A stretch of 35,599 nt of DNA, taken from contig NZ_WBXP01000040.1 in assembly GCF_016415625.1 (NCBI RefSeq), forward strand, positions 1 through 35,599, in the 5' to 3' direction. This document shows positions 18,817-28,681 of the stretch, piece by piece (the first letter of the stretch is position 1; each line of letters opens with the position of its first letter). Origin of the DNA: Shimwellia pseudoproteus. GTDB lineage: Bacteria > Pseudomonadota > Gammaproteobacteria > Enterobacterales > Enterobacteriaceae. A program made the position numbers and the translations under genes. Below the pieces are notes generated by a model. It had not been told where the DNA came from. It did no database searches and saw only the letters and a program-made list of their open reading frames with translations.

Positions 18817-20076
18817 ATGAATCTTACCGAATTAAAGAATACGCCGGTTTCTGAGCTGATTACTCTCGGCGAAAATATGGGGCTAGAAAACCTGGCCCGT
18901 ATGCGCAAGCAAGACATCATCTTCGCGATTTTGAAGCAGCACGCGAAGAGCGGCGAAGATATTTTCGGCGACGGTGTGCTGGAGATATTGCAGGATGGAT
19001 TCGGATTCCTCCGCTCTGCAGACAGCTCCTACCTCGCCGGTCCCGATGATATCTACGTTTCCCCCAGCCAAATTCGCCGCTTCAACCTCCGCACTGGTGA
19101 CACCATTTCCGGAAAAATCCGTCCGCCGAAAGAAGGCGAGCGCTATTTTGCCCTGTTGAAAGTTAACGAAGTTAACTACGACAAACCGGAAAACGCCCGT
19201 AGCAAGATTTTGTTTGAAAACTTAACCCCGCTGCACGCAAACTCCCGTCTGCGTATGGAGCGCGGTAACGGTTCTACCGAAGATTTAACCGCACGTGTTC
19301 TGGATCTGGCATCACCGATTGGCCGCGGCCAGCGTGGCCTGATCGTGGCACCGCCGAAGGCCGGTAAAACCATGCTGCTGCAGAACATTGCCCAGAGCAT
19401 TGCGTACAATCACCCGGATTGTGTGCTGATGGTGCTGCTGATCGACGAACGTCCGGAAGAAGTGACCGAAATGCAGCGTCTGGTTAAAGGTGAAGTGGTT
19501 GCTTCTACCTTTGATGAGCCGGCCTCCCGCCACGTGCAGGTTGCTGAAATGGTCATCGAAAAAGCCAAACGTCTGGTTGAACACAAGAAAGACGTTATCA
19601 TCCTGCTGGACTCCATCACCCGTCTGGCGCGTGCTTACAACACCGTGGTACCAGCTTCCGGTAAAGTATTGACCGGTGGTGTGGATGCCAACGCCCTGCA
19701 TCGCCCGAAACGTTTCTTTGGTGCGGCCCGTAACGTGGAAGAGGGCGGCAGCCTGACCATCATCGCGACGGCGCTGATCGATACCGGTTCGAAGATGGAC
19801 GAAGTTATTTACGAAGAGTTTAAAGGCACCGGTAACATGGAGCTGCACCTCTCCCGTAAAATTGCTGAGAAGCGTGTCTTCCCGGCGATTGACTACAACC
19901 GTTCTGGTACCCGTAAAGAAGAGCTGCTCACCACCCAGGAAGAGCTGCAGAAAATGTGGATCCTGCGTAAGATTATTCACCCCATGGGCGAAATCGATGC
20001 GATGGAGCTCCTGATCAATAAATTGGCGATGACCAAAACCAACGACGAATTTTTCGACATGATGAAACGTTCGTAA
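18817..20076 (+). CDS. rho: Transcription termination factor Rho
   Basis: A 419-aa hexameric RNA-dependent ATPase/translocase, the same length as E. coli Rho and nearly identical. Residues 1-~130 form the N-terminal helical plus cold-shock-like RNA-binding domain (DGFGFLRS). The RecA-like motor follows, with P-loop PPKAGKT, Walker [13 protein letters not shown]-loop and R-loop ([14 protein letters not shown]). There is no clear Shine-Dalgarno before the ATG (CCCACCATT), a weak initiation region that I recall from the E. coli gene too and that fits tight autoregulation through the leader. Confidence 0.98.
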   Translation: MNLTELKNTPVSELITLGENMGLENLARMRKQDIIFAILKQHAKSGEDIFGDGVLEILQDGFGFLRSADSSYLAGPDDIYVSPSQIRRFNLRTGDTISGKIRPPKEGERYFALLKVNEVNYDKPENARSKILFENLTPLHANSRLRMERGNGSTEDLTARVLDLASPIGRGQRGLIVAPPKAGKTMLLQNIAQSIAYNHPDCVLMVLLIDERPEEVTEMQRLVKGEVVASTFDEPASRHVQVAEMVIEKAKRLVEHKKDVIILLDSITRLARAYNTVVPASGKVLTGGVDANALHRPKRFFGAARNVEEGGSLTIIATALIDTGSKMDEVIYEEFKGTGNMELHLSRKIAEKRVFPAIDYNRSGTRKEELLTTQEELQKMWILRKIIHPMGEIDAMELLINKLAMTKTNDEFFDMMKRS

Positions 20077-20093
20077 TTGTAAGAAACTCGGGG

Positions 20094-20120
20094 AACGCCA
20101 CGCTTTGACGTGGCGTTTTT
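20094..20120 (+). terminator. rho terminator
   Basis: A perfect 9-bp stem AACGCCACG/CGTGGCGTT with a 6-nt loop, followed by TTTTTCTTTTCT. It begins 18 nt after the rho stop. Confidence 0.92.
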
Positions 20121-20188
20121 CTTTTCTGCTATATACGATATGTGGGGCAGACGGCGATCGGTAGTCAGGATCTGCTGTTTACTGTACT

Positions 20189-20221
20189 AAAACCACCATT
20201 ACAGTATTTCGGTGGTTTTTT
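20189..20221 (+). terminator. Second intrinsic terminator upstream of wecA
   Basis: A 9-bp stem AAAACCACC/GGTGGTTTT with a 13-nt loop and six T. It lies 70 nt after the rho terminator and just before the wecA promoter. It may back up the rho terminator, or act as an attenuator if the ECA operon also starts upstream of it. Confidence 0.8.
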
Positions 20222-20226
20222 GCCAT

Positions 20227-20254
20227 TTTTGGCATGTTTTTTGCTCTTTATAAT
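20227..20254 (+). promoter_or_regulatory. Candidate ECA (wec) operon promoter
   Basis: A consensus -10, TATAAT at 20249-20254, lies after the second terminator and 40 nt before the wecA start. The -35 is weak (TTTTGG at 20227-20232, 16-bp spacer) and overlaps a small TGCCA-TTTT-TGGCA dyad. Confidence 0.5.
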
Positions 20255-20293
20255 ATAAATTGAAACTGCAAAATTTAGCAGAGAGTCGTTATT

Positions 20294-21400
20294 GTGAATC
20301 TACTCAGCTTGAGTACTGACCTTGTTCTCGTTTTCGCCTTTACGCTGGTGTTTTTGTTCTTCGCCCGTAAAGTGGCGAAAAAAATCGGGTTGGTGGATCG
20401 ACCAAACTTTCGGAAACGGCATCAGGGGGTTATCCCACTGGTCGGCGGGATTTCGGTATATATAGGCATTTGTTTTACCTTCGTTATTTTGTGGGTAAAC
20501 AGCAGCTATTATATCCCCCACGCCCGGCTGTATCTGTTGTGTGCTGGCTTGCTGGTGCTGATTGGGGCACTCGATGATCGCTATGATATCAGTGTAAAAA
20601 TTCGTGCATCGGTACAGGCACTGGTCGCAATAGTAATGATGGTGGTCGGGGGGCTCTACCTTAATAGCCTGGGATATGTCTTTGGCTCCTGGGAGTTTTA
20701 CCTCGGTCCTTTTGGCTACGTACTGACGCTTTTCGCGGTATGGGCCGCCATCAATGCCTTTAATATGGTTGATGGCATTGATGGTCTGCTGGGGGGGCTG
20801 TCTTGCGTCTCCTTTGCGGCACTGGGTTTTATCCTCTTCTTTGACGGGCAGATAAGCCTGGCGATGTGGTGCTTTGCCATGATTGCCGCGATCCTCCCCT
20901 ACATCATGCTTAACCTCGGTATTTTTGGCCGGCGCTATAAAGTCTTTATGGGCGATGCGGGCAGCACGTTTATTGGCTTTACGCTGATCTGGATCCTGCT
21001 GCAAACCACCCAGGGGCAAACCCACCCATTAAGCCCGGTGACTGCGCTGTGGATAATAGCTATCCCGCTGATGGATATGATTGCCATCATGTACCGCCGT
21101 CTGCGCAAGGGCCAGAGCCCGTTCACCGCAGACCGTCAGCACATCCACCACTTGATCATGCGCGCCGGTTTTACTTCTCGCCAGGCATTTGTGCTGATTA
21201 CCCTCGCCGCGGCAATCCTTGCGTCGATTGGCGTACTTAGTGAGTACTACACGGTTTTCCCTGAATGGTTAATGTTGGTACTGTTCTTGCTTGCATTTCT
21301 GCTCTATGGCTACTGCATCAAACGGGCGTGGAAAGTGGCCCGTTTTATTAAACGCGTCAAACGGCGGTTGCGCCGTGGACATAATAAAAATCCAGGATAA
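20294..21400 (+). CDS. wecA: UDP-GlcNAc:undecaprenyl-phosphate GlcNAc-1-phosphate transferase
   Basis: A 368-aa polytopic inner-membrane enzyme (E. coli 367) with about eleven hydrophobic segments. It transfers GlcNAc-1-P to undecaprenyl phosphate, giving lipid I of ECA and priming many O antigens. Family motifs are GALDDRYDIS (catalytic Asp pair), NAFNMVDGIDGLLGG, MGDAGSTFIGF and the cytoplasmic HIHHLIMRAGF histidine motif. The start is GTG at 20294, preceded by GCAGAGAG; E. coli also uses GTG. It is the first gene of the ECA cluster. Confidence 0.97.
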   Translation: MNLLSLSTDLVLVFAFTLVFLFFARKVAKKIGLVDRPNFRKRHQGVIPLVGGISVYIGICFTFVILWVNSSYYIPHARLYLLCAGLLVLIGALDDRYDISVKIRASVQALVAIVMMVVGGLYLNSLGYVFGSWEFYLGPFGYVLTLFAVWAAINAFNMVDGIDGLLGGLSCVSFAALGFILFFDGQISLAMWCFAMIAAILPYIMLNLGIFGRRYKVFMGDAGSTFIGFTLIWILLQTTQGQTHPLSPVTALWIIAIPLMDMIAIMYRRLRKGQSPFTADRQHIHHLIMRAGFTSRQAFVLITLAAAILASIGVLSEYYTVFPEWLMLVLFLLAFLLYGYCIKRAWKVARFIKRVKRRLRRGHNKNPG

Positions 21401-21423
21401 ACCAAATAAGAATTGGGGACGTG

Positions 21424-22470
21424 ATGAGACAACACATTCCGGTGGATAACGCGCCAGTGACTGATAATGAGCTCGACATTCGTGGCCTGTTCCGCGCGTT
21501 GTGGCAGGGAAAAGTCTGGGTAGCGGGCATGGCGGTACTGTTTGCGGTACTGGCCCTGATCTACACCTTTTTTGCCCGTCAGGAGTGGAGCGCTACCGCG
21601 ATTACCGATCGCCCGACGGTGAACATGCTCGGGGGCTTTTACGGCCAGGAGCAGTTCCTGCGTAATCTCGATACCCGTCTTAACCCGGCCCCGGCGGATC
21701 AGCCGTCGGTGATGGACGAAGCCTACAAAGAGTTTGTGATGCAACTGGCTTCCTGGGATACCCGGCGGGATTTCTGGCAGCAAACGGACTATTACAAACA
21801 GCGCCAGTCCGGTAACAGCAAAGCCGATGCGGCCCTGCTGGATGAGCTTATCAATAACATTCAGGTGACATTTGCTGACCCGGCGCACAATACCAATGAC
21901 AGCGTGAAGTTGGTGGCGGAGACCGCGCAAGATGCCAATAACTTACTGCGCCAGTATGTGGCGTTTGCCAGCCAGCGTTCTGCCAGCCATTTAAACGATG
22001 AGCTGAAAGGTGCCTGGGTGGCGCGCGCGGCGCAAATGACGGCCCAGGTGAAGCGCCAGGAAGCCGTGGCGCAGGCGGTGTTTGACCGTAAGGTCAGCAG
22101 CGTTGAGCAGGCGCTGAAAGTAGCCGAAGCCCACAATATCATCCGTAATGTTACCGATGTCCCGGTGGATGAACTGCCGGATTCCGAACTGTTTATGCTG
22201 GGCCGCCCGATGCTGCAGGCGCGCCTGGAAAATTTACGTTCTGCGGGCCCCGACTATGATCTCGATTATGAGCAAAATCGGGTGATGCAGAACACGCTGG
22301 CCACCGACCCGGTTGCCGACCCGAACTTCCAGACCTATCGGTATTTGCGTACGCCGGAAGAACCCGTAAAACGCGACAGCCCGCGCAGAGCGTTCCTGCT
22401 GATTATGTGGGGCATTGTTGGGGTGCTGGTCGGGGCTGGTGTGGCACTGGTGAAACGCCAGCGCAGCTAA
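21424..22470 (+). CDS. wzzE: ECA polysaccharide chain-length modulation protein
   Basis: A polysaccharide co-polymerase of 348 aa from the ATG at 21424, the E. coli length. An overlapping GTG at 21421 would add one residue, but the GGGG ribosome binding site is better spaced for the ATG. TM1 covers about residues 31-50 and TM2 lies near the C-terminus (RAFLLIMWGIVGVLVGAGVAL); the coiled-coil-rich periplasmic domain lies between. It sets ECA chain length with WzyE. Confidence 0.94.
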   Translation: MRQHIPVDNAPVTDNELDIRGLFRALWQGKVWVAGMAVLFAVLALIYTFFARQEWSATAITDRPTVNMLGGFYGQEQFLRNLDTRLNPAPADQPSVMDEAYKEFVMQLASWDTRRDFWQQTDYYKQRQSGNSKADAALLDELINNIQVTFADPAHNTNDSVKLVAETAQDANNLLRQYVAFASQRSASHLNDELKGAWVARAAQMTAQVKRQEAVAQAVFDRKVSSVEQALKVAEAHNIIRNVTDVPVDELPDSELFMLGRPMLQARLENLRSAGPDYDLDYEQNRVMQNTLATDPVADPNFQTYRYLRTPEEPVKRDSPRRAFLLIMWGIVGVLVGAGVALVKRQRS

Positions 22471-22479
22471 ATTTCAGGT

Positions 22480-22508
22480 AGCCGGTGGCGTGAAGTACCT
22501 CACCGGCT
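22480..22508 (+). other. Intercistronic hairpin between wzzE and wecB
   Basis: An 8-bp stem AGCCGGTG/CACCGGCT with a 13-nt loop, followed only by TT. It lies in one of the larger gaps (60 nt) within the ECA gene run. A weak attenuator or a processing site is possible. Confidence 0.6.
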
Positions 22509-22530
22509 TTAACTAATAATGAGACTCGTT

Positions 22531-23661
22531 GTGAAAGTGTTAACTGTATTTGGCACCCGCCCGGAGGCTATCAAAATGGCGCCGCTGGTCCATGCCCTGG
22601 CACAGGATCCCTTTTTCGATGCCAAAGTGTGTGTGACCGCGCAGCATCGTGAAATGCTGGATCAGGTGCTGAACCTGTTTGCCATCCAGCCCGACTATGA
22701 TTTAAACATCATGAAGCCAGGCCAGGGGCTCACAGAGATAACCAGCCGTATTCTCACAGGGATGCAGCCGATTCTGGCCTCCTTCGCGCCGGATATTGTG
22801 CTGGTGCATGGTGATACCACCACCACGATGGCAGCCAGCCTGGCGGCGTTTTATCAACGCATTCCGGTTGGCCATGTGGAAGCGGGGCTGCGTACCGGGG
22901 ATATCTACTCCCCGTGGCCGGAAGAGGGCAACCGTCTGGTCACTGGCCGTCTGGCGCAGTTGCATTTTGCTCCAACCGATATCTCACGCCAGAACTTGCT
23001 GAAAGAGAACGTGCCCGCCGGGCAGATTGTGGTCACGGGCAATACGGTGATTGATGCGCTGATTGCTATCCGTGACCGGGTGCTGGGTGATGATGCCCTG
23101 CGCCAGCAGCTGGATCAGCGTTATCCGTTTTTGCATAACGGCAAAAAAACCATTCTGGTTACCGGCCATCGTCGGGAAAGTTTTGGCCAGGGGTTTGAAA
23201 ATATCTGCCAGGCGCTGGCAACCCTTGCGGCGCAGCACAACGATGTACAGATTGTGTATCCGGTCCACCTTAACCCCCATGTTAATGAGCCGGTAAACCG
23301 TATTTTGGGGCATATCGATAATGTCATCCTGATTGAACCACAGGACTATCTGCCGTTTGTCTGGTTGATGAATCACGCCTATTTGATTTTGACGGATTCC
23401 GGTGGGATCCAGGAAGAAGCCCCCTCTCTGGGAAAACCCGTGCTGGTGATGCGGGACACGACGGAACGGCCGGAAGCAGTCAGCGCCGGTACGGTACGTC
23501 TGGTGGGGACTGACACCCAGGAAATAGTTGACCAGGTTAATCGTCTGCTCAACGACGAAAATGACTACCAGGCGATGAGCCGGGCCCATAACCCCTATGG
23601 GGATGGCGCCGCCTGCGATCGCATTCTGGCAGCACTAAAACAGCATCAGGTGACATTATGA
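22531..23661 (+). CDS. wecB: UDP-GlcNAc 2-epimerase (non-hydrolysing)
   Basis: Interconverts UDP-GlcNAc and UDP-ManNAc for ECA. From the GTG at 22531 it is 376 aa, the E. coli length, starting (V/M)[14 protein letters not shown]; the in-frame ATG at 22519 would add four residues, but its only purine-rich upstream bases are weak. Motifs are [42 protein letters not shown] with the key His, and [11 protein letters not shown]. The stop overlaps wecC (ATGA). Confidence 0.93.
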   Translation: MKVLTVFGTRPEAIKMAPLVHALAQDPFFDAKVCVTAQHREMLDQVLNLFAIQPDYDLNIMKPGQGLTEITSRILTGMQPILASFAPDIVLVHGDTTTTMAASLAAFYQRIPVGHVEAGLRTGDIYSPWPEEGNRLVTGRLAQLHFAPTDISRQNLLKENVPAGQIVVTGNTVIDALIAIRDRVLGDDALRQQLDQRYPFLHNGKKTILVTGHRRESFGQGFENICQALATLAAQHNDVQIVYPVHLNPHVNEPVNRILGHIDNVILIEPQDYLPFVWLMNHAYLILTDSGGIQEEAPSLGKPVLVMRDTTERPEAVSAGTVRLVGTDTQEIVDQVNRLLNDENDYQAMSRAHNPYGDGAACDRILAALKQHQVTL

Positions 23662-24920
23662 GTTTTGAAACGATTTCGGTTATTGGTCTGGGATATATTG
23701 GGCTGCCAACAGCCTCTGCATTCGCTTCCCGCAACAAGCAGGTGATTGGCGTTGATGTAAATCAGCAGGCGGTCGACACCATTAACCGTGGTGAAATTCA
23801 TATTGTGGAACCGGCCCTGGGCGAGGTGGTGAAAGCCGCCGTCGCCGGGGGATATCTGAAAGCCTGTACCAAACCGGTCCCGGCGGATGCGTTTCTGATT
23901 GCGGTACCGACCCCGTTCAAAGGGGACCACGAGCCGGATATGGCGTTTGTCCAGGCGGCGGCGGAGTCTATCGCCCCGGTGCTGAAAAAAGGCGACCTGG
24001 TGATTCTGGAGTCCACCTCTCCGGTGGGCGCCACAGAACAGGTGGCCGCGTGCCTGGCGGCACTACGCCAGGACCTGAGCTTTCCGCAACAGGCGGGTGA
24101 AGCGGCAGATGTGAATATCGCCTACTGCCCGGAGCGCGTTCTGCCGGGTAAGATCATGGTTGAACTGCTGAAAAATGACCGGGTGATCGGCGGCATGACC
24201 CCGGTATGTTCTGCCCGGGCCAGCGAGCTTTATTATATTTTCCTTGAAGGCGAGTGTGTCGAAACCAATGCCCGCACCGCCGAAATGTGCAAGCTGACCG
24301 AGAACAGCTTCCGTGACGTTAACATCGCTTTTGCCAATGAACTGTCGCTGATTTGCGCTGAACAGGGCATTAACGTGTGGGAACTGATCCGTCTGGCGAA
24401 CCGCCACCCCCGGGTCAACATCCTCCAGCCGGGCCCTGGCGTGGGCGGCCACTGTATTGCGGTGGACCCGTGGTTTATTGTCGCCCAGAACCCGCAACAG
24501 GCGCGGCTGATCCGCACCGCCCGTGAAGTTAACGACAGCAAACCGCTGTGGGTGATTGATCAGGTAAAAGCCGCCGTGGCGGATTGCCTGATGGACACTG
24601 GCCGCAGCGCCGACACCCTGAAAATCGCCTGCCTGGGGCTGGCATTTAAACCGGATATTGATGATTTACGGGAAAGCCCGGCGATGGAGATTGCCGAACT
24701 GCTGGGTGAATGGCACCGGGGCGATCTGCTGGTGGTGGAGCCGAATATTCACCAGTTACCGGCCCGCCTCGCCAGCCACGCCCAATTAGTGACCCTGCAA
24801 GAAGCGCTGGATCAGGCCGATATTTTGGTGCTGCTGGTAGATCACCAGTCGTTTAAGGCCATTGATGGCCAGCATATTACCCAGCGCTGGGTGGTGGACA
24901 CCAAAGGGGTATGGCGGTGA
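23658..24920 (+). CDS. wecC: UDP-N-acetyl-D-mannosamine dehydrogenase
   Basis: A 420-aa NAD-dependent UDP-sugar dehydrogenase, the E. coli length. It oxidises UDP-ManNAc to UDP-ManNAcA in two steps. The Rossmann motif [11 protein letters not shown] is at 9-19, and the catalytic Cys266 lies in [15 protein letters not shown]. The central and C-terminal UDP-sugar-binding domains are complete. The ATG overlaps the wecB stop, and the TGA overlaps the GTG start of rffG. Confidence 0.96.
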   Translation: MSFETISVIGLGYIGLPTASAFASRNKQVIGVDVNQQAVDTINRGEIHIVEPALGEVVKAAVAGGYLKACTKPVPADAFLIAVPTPFKGDHEPDMAFVQAAAESIAPVLKKGDLVILESTSPVGATEQVAACLAALRQDLSFPQQAGEAADVNIAYCPERVLPGKIMVELLKNDRVIGGMTPVCSARASELYYIFLEGECVETNARTAEMCKLTENSFRDVNIAFANELSLICAEQGINVWELIRLANRHPRVNILQPGPGVGGHCIAVDPWFIVAQNPQQARLIRTAREVNDSKPLWVIDQVKAAVADCLMDTGRSADTLKIACLGLAFKPDIDDLRESPAMEIAELLGEWHRGDLLVVEPNIHQLPARLASHAQLVTLQEALDQADILVLLVDHQSFKAIDGQHITQRWVVDTKGVWR

Positions 24921-25984
24921 GAACAATACTGGTCACCGGCGGCGCGGGGTTTATTGGCTCCGCCGTGGTGCGGCACATTATTAACCATACCACCGATGCG
25001 GTTGTGGTGGTTGATAAACTGACCTATGCGGGTAACCTCGCCTCTCTGGCGCCGGTTGCCGGTGATCCCCGCTACAGCTTTGAAAAAGCGGATATCTGCG
25101 ATGCGCCAGCAATGGCGCGTATTTTTGCCCGCTACCGGCCAGATGTGGTGATGCACCTGGCGGCAGAGAGCCATGTGGATCGCTCTATTGATGGCCCGGC
25201 AGCGTTCATTGAAACCAATATCGTCGGCACCTATGTCCTGCTGGAGGCCGCCCGCTATTACTGGCACGGCCTGAGCAACGCGGCGAAAGCCGCGTTCCGC
25301 TTCCATCATATCTCGACGGACGAAGTGTATGGCGATCTGCACGGCAAAGACGATTTCTTTACCGAGACCACGGCCTATGAGCCCAGCAGCCCGTATTCGG
25401 CCTCCAAAGCCAGCAGCGACCATCTGGTACGTGCCTGGATGCGGACCTACGGCCTGCCGACCCTGGTGACCAACTGCTCTAACAATTATGGCCCGTATCA
25501 CTTCCCGGAAAAGCTGATCCCGTTGATGATCCTCAACGCACTGGCCGGCAAACCGTTGCCGGTCTATGGCGATGGCAGCCAGGTGCGTGACTGGTTATAT
25601 GTTGAAGACCACGCCCGGGCGCTGTATCTGGTGGCCACCACCGGGGCCGCCGGGGAAACGTGGAATATCGGCGGTCATAACGAGCGCACCAACCTTGAGG
25701 TGGTGAAAACCCTCTGTGCGCTACTGGAGACGCTGGTACCGCAAAAACCGGCCGGCATTGCCCACTACCAGGATCTGATCACCTTTGTGGCCGACAGGCC
25801 CGGGCACGACCTGCGCTACGCCATTGATGCCAGCAAAATTGAACGCGAGCTGGGCTGGCGACCTCAGGAAACCTTCGACAGCGGCATGGCAAAAACCGTG
25901 GCGTGGTACCTCGCACATCAGGATTGGTGGCAGCAGGTGCTCGACGGCAGTTACCGCGGCGAGCGTCTTGGATTAGATAAGTAA
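24917..25984 (+). CDS. rffG: dTDP-glucose 4,6-dehydratase 2
   Basis: A 355-aa extended SDR enzyme from the GTG at 24917, matching E. coli RffG. An ATG at 24911 would give 357 aa, but it is only 1 nt after the GGGG ribosome binding site. The start and the wecC stop overlap as GTGA. It converts dTDP-glucose to dTDP-4-keto-6-deoxyglucose for Fuc4NAc. Motifs are TGGAGFIGS at 7-15, STDEVYGD with the active-site Asp-Glu, and the catalytic YSASK. Confidence 0.94.
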   Translation: MRTILVTGGAGFIGSAVVRHIINHTTDAVVVVDKLTYAGNLASLAPVAGDPRYSFEKADICDAPAMARIFARYRPDVVMHLAAESHVDRSIDGPAAFIETNIVGTYVLLEAARYYWHGLSNAAKAAFRFHHISTDEVYGDLHGKDDFFTETTAYEPSSPYSASKASSDHLVRAWMRTYGLPTLVTNCSNNYGPYHFPEKLIPLMILNALAGKPLPVYGDGSQVRDWLYVEDHARALYLVATTGAAGETWNIGGHNERTNLEVVKTLCALLETLVPQKPAGIAHYQDLITFVADRPGHDLRYAIDASKIERELGWRPQETFDSGMAKTVAWYLAHQDWWQQVLDGSYRGERLGLDK

Positions 25985-26005
25985 CCCTGGGCAAAGGAAA
26001 CGCAT

Positions 26006-26887
26006 ATGAAAGGCATTATCCTGGCAGGCGGCTCAGGTACGCGTCTGCATCCGATCACCCGCGGGGTGTCGAAGCAGCTGTTACCGGTCTACGACAAGCC
26101 GATGATTTATTACCCGCTGTCGGTACTGATGCTGGCGGGTATCCGTGACATTTTAGTGATTACCACCCCGGAGGATCAGCACGCCTTTCAGCGGCTGCTG
26201 GGGGATGGCTCTGCCTTTGGTATCCAGCTGGAGTATGCCACCCAGCCAAGCCCGGATGGCCTGGCTCAGGCCTTTATTATTGGCGAGTCATTTATTGGCA
26301 ATGACAGCTGCTGCCTGGTGCTGGGGGATAACATCTTCTTTGGCCAGGGGTTCAGCCCGAAACTCCGCCAGGTGGCGGCCCGCCAGCAAGGGGCAACGGT
26401 ATTCGGTTATCAGGTGATGGATCCGGAGCGCTTCGGCGTGGTGGAATTCGATGATGACTTCCGGGCGCTCTCCCTGGAGGAGAAGCCCAGTGCCCCGCGT
26501 TCTAACTGGGCGGTGACCGGGCTCTATTTCTATGACCACCAGGTGGTGGAGTTTGCGAAGCAGGTGCAGCCGTCATCACGGGGCGAGCTGGAAATCACCG
26601 CCATTAACCAGATGTATCTCGATGCCGGGCAACTGACCGTTGAGCTGCTGGGGCGCGGTTTTGCATGGCTGGACACCGGCACTCACGACAGCCTGATCGA
26701 AGCCAGCACCTTTGTCCAGACCGTGGAGAAGCGCCAGGGATTCAAGATAGCCTGTCTGGAAGAGATTGCCTGGCGTAATGGCTGGCTGGATGACGACGGC
26801 GTACGTGCCGCCGCCGCACAGCTGGCAAAAACCGGCTATGGTCGCTATTTGCTGGAGTTATTACGTGCCCGTCCACGCCAATATTGA
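26006..26887 (+). CDS. rffH: Glucose-1-phosphate thymidylyltransferase 2
   Basis: A 293-aa RmlA-family nucleotidyltransferase, the E. coli RffH length. It makes dTDP-glucose from glucose-1-P and dTTP, the entry to the Fuc4NAc branch. The signature [20 protein letters not shown] is at 8-27, with [30 protein letters not shown] and [10 protein letters not shown] further on. The RBS AAAGGA is well placed. The 3' end overlaps rffC by 23 bp. Confidence 0.96.
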   Translation: MKGIILAGGSGTRLHPITRGVSKQLLPVYDKPMIYYPLSVLMLAGIRDILVITTPEDQHAFQRLLGDGSAFGIQLEYATQPSPDGLAQAFIIGESFIGNDSCCLVLGDNIFFGQGFSPKLRQVAARQQGATVFGYQVMDPERFGVVEFDDDFRALSLEEKPSAPRSNWAVTGLYFYDHQVVEFAKQVQPSSRGELEITAINQMYLDAGQLTVELLGRGFAWLDTGTHDSLIEASTFVQTVEKRQGFKIACLEEIAWRNGWLDDDGVRAAAAQLAKTGYGRYLLELLRARPRQY

Positions 26888-27545
26888 ACCCCTTGAATGG
26901 GAGAGCCGTTTTTTCGGCATCGAGAGCGGGATTCTGCGTTTTGACGACCAGGCCCGGCCGCTGGAAAAAGCGCTGCTGGAGAGCTGGCCGCGGGTGCAGG
27001 CCAAAATCGACACCGGGCGCAGCGACCAGCTGGACGCGCTCCAGCGCATCGGGTTTCAACTGGTCGAAGGGGAGATGGACTTCTGTATTCCGGTAAGCCC
27101 CCCCCGGGAGGCCGGGCCCGCAGCCATTTTAGCCACGGCGCAGGATATTGAACCGCTGCGCCAGCGCGCGGCGGCGGCCTTTACCCAAAGCCGGTTTCGC
27201 GCCCCCTGGTATGGCGAGCAGGACAGCGGGCGCTTTTATGCCCAGTGGATTGAAAATGCCGTATTGGGCACGTTTGACGATTGCTGCCTGATGCTGGCGG
27301 ACCCGCAGGGCGGCTGGCGTGGGTTTGTGACCCTGCGCCAGCTCAATAACCGGCAGGCGAGAATTGGCCTGCTGGCGGGGCCGGGGGCCGGGGCTGAGCT
27401 AATGCAGGTGGCCCTCCGCTGGTGTGCAGAGCGCAAGCTGGCGCGGCTGTATGTTGCAACACAGATTAGCAATAGCGCCGCAATCCGGCGCTATATTCGC
27501 AGTGGCGGCGACGTTGTCGGCTCCGCTTATTGGCTTTACAGGTGA
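26865..27545 (+). CDS. rffC: dTDP-4-amino-4,6-dideoxy-D-galactose acyltransferase
   Basis: A GNAT-family acetyltransferase (also called WecD) that acetylates dTDP-Fuc4N to dTDP-Fuc4NAc with acetyl-CoA. I place the start at GTG 26865 (226 aa, [13 protein letters not shown]), which matches the E. coli start (224 aa) and has a GGAG ribosome binding site 8 nt upstream. Longer in-frame openings run through rffH. The C-terminal half has the GNAT acetyl-CoA region ([17 protein letters not shown]) and ends AYWLYR as in E. coli. The N-terminal 100 residues diverge more. Confidence 0.93.
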   Translation: MPVHANIEPLEWESRFFGIESGILRFDDQARPLEKALLESWPRVQAKIDTGRSDQLDALQRIGFQLVEGEMDFCIPVSPPREAGPAAILATAQDIEPLRQRAAAAFTQSRFRAPWYGEQDSGRFYAQWIENAVLGTFDDCCLMLADPQGGWRGFVTLRQLNNRQARIGLLAGPGAGAELMQVALRWCAERKLARLYVATQISNSAAIRRYIRSGGDVVGSAYWLYR

Positions 27546-27549
27546 AAAC

Positions 27550-28680
27550 ATGATCCCTTTTAATGCCCCACCGGTAGTGGGAACTGAAATTGAGTATATG
27601 CAGTCCGCTCTGGGCAGCGGAAAACTCTGCGGTGACGGTGGGTTTACCCGTCGCTGTCAGTTGTGGATGGAACAGCATTTTTGCAGTAAAAAAGTGCTGC
27701 TGACACCGTCATGTACCGCCTCACTGGAGATGGCGGCACTGCTGCTGGACATTCAGCCGGGTGATGAGGTGATCATGCCCAGCTATACCTTTGTCTCCAC
27801 GGCAAACGCGTTTGTATTGCGTGGGGCAACCATCGTTTTTGTTGATATCCGCCCGGATACCATGAACATCGATGAGACCAAAATTGAAGCCGCGATCACC
27901 GACAAAACCCGGGCTATTGTACCGGTCCACTACGCCGGGGTGGCCTGTGAAATGGACACCATTATGGCGCTGGCTGCCAAATACAACCTGTTTGTGGTGG
28001 AAGATGCCGCCCAGGGCGTGATGTCCAGCTATAAAGGGCGCCCGCTGGGCAGCATTGGCCATATCGGCTGTTACAGCTTCCATGAAACCAAAAACTACAC
28101 CGCCGGCGGGGAAGGCGGGGCGACGCTTATCAATGATGCGGCGCTGGTTGAGCGCGCGGAAATTATTCGCGAGAAAGGCACCAACCGCAGCCAGTTCTTC
28201 CGCGGCCAGGTGGATAAATACACCTGGCGGGACATGGGCTCCAGCTATTTGATGTCTGACCTTCAGGCGGCCTACTTGTGGGCCCAGCTGGAAGTGGCTG
28301 ATCGCATTAACCAGCAGCGCCTGATGTTGTGGCAAAACTACTACAATGCGCTGTTACCGCTGGCGGAGGCGGGGCGTATTGAACTGCCTCAGGTCCCGGC
28401 GAATTGCGGCCATAATGCCCATATGTTTTATATCAAACTGCGTGATGAGGCAGATCGCAGCGCGCTGATTAACTGGCTCAGGGAAGCCGAAATCCTCGCG
28501 GTGTTCCACTACATCCCGCTGCACACCAGCCCGGCAGGCCTCAAGTTTGGCCGCTTCCACGGTGAGGATCGTTATACCACCGCAGAAAGTGAACGCCTGC
28601 TGCGCCTGCCGCTGTTCTATAACCTGTCTGGCATTGATCAACGCAGCGTTATCAATACGCTGCTGAGCTACTTCTCCTGA
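27550..28680 (+). CDS. wecE: dTDP-4-amino-4,6-dideoxygalactose transaminase
   Basis: A 376-aa PLP aminotransferase of the DegT/DnrJ/EryC1 family, from the ATG at 27550 (MIPFNAPPVVG), the E. coli length and start. It converts dTDP-4-keto-6-deoxyglucose to dTDP-Fuc4N with glutamate. The PLP lysine is Lys181 in FHETKNYTAGGEGG. An AGGTGA ribosome binding site, containing the rffC stop, lies 5 nt upstream. A longer in-frame reading from 27424 runs through rffC and lacks support. Confidence 0.96.
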   Translation: MIPFNAPPVVGTEIEYMQSALGSGKLCGDGGFTRRCQLWMEQHFCSKKVLLTPSCTASLEMAALLLDIQPGDEVIMPSYTFVSTANAFVLRGATIVFVDIRPDTMNIDETKIEAAITDKTRAIVPVHYAGVACEMDTIMALAAKYNLFVVEDAAQGVMSSYKGRPLGSIGHIGCYSFHETKNYTAGGEGGATLINDAALVERAEIIREKGTNRSQFFRGQVDKYTWRDMGSSYLMSDLQAAYLWAQLEVADRINQQRLMLWQNYYNALLPLAEAGRIELPQVPANCGHNAHMFYIKLRDEADRSALINWLREAEILAVFHYIPLHTSPAGLKFGRFHGEDRYTTAESERLLRLPLFYNLSGIDQRSVINTLLSYFS

Positions 28681-28681
28681 T

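Noticed and set aside
26766..26864. N-terminal extension of RffC to 259 aa
   Set aside because: The extra 33 residues are rffH read in another frame; the family N-terminus and an RBS support GTG 26865.
27424..27549. N-terminal extension of WecE to 418 aa
   Set aside because: The extension runs through rffC in another frame; ATG 27550 has an RBS and gives the exact family length.
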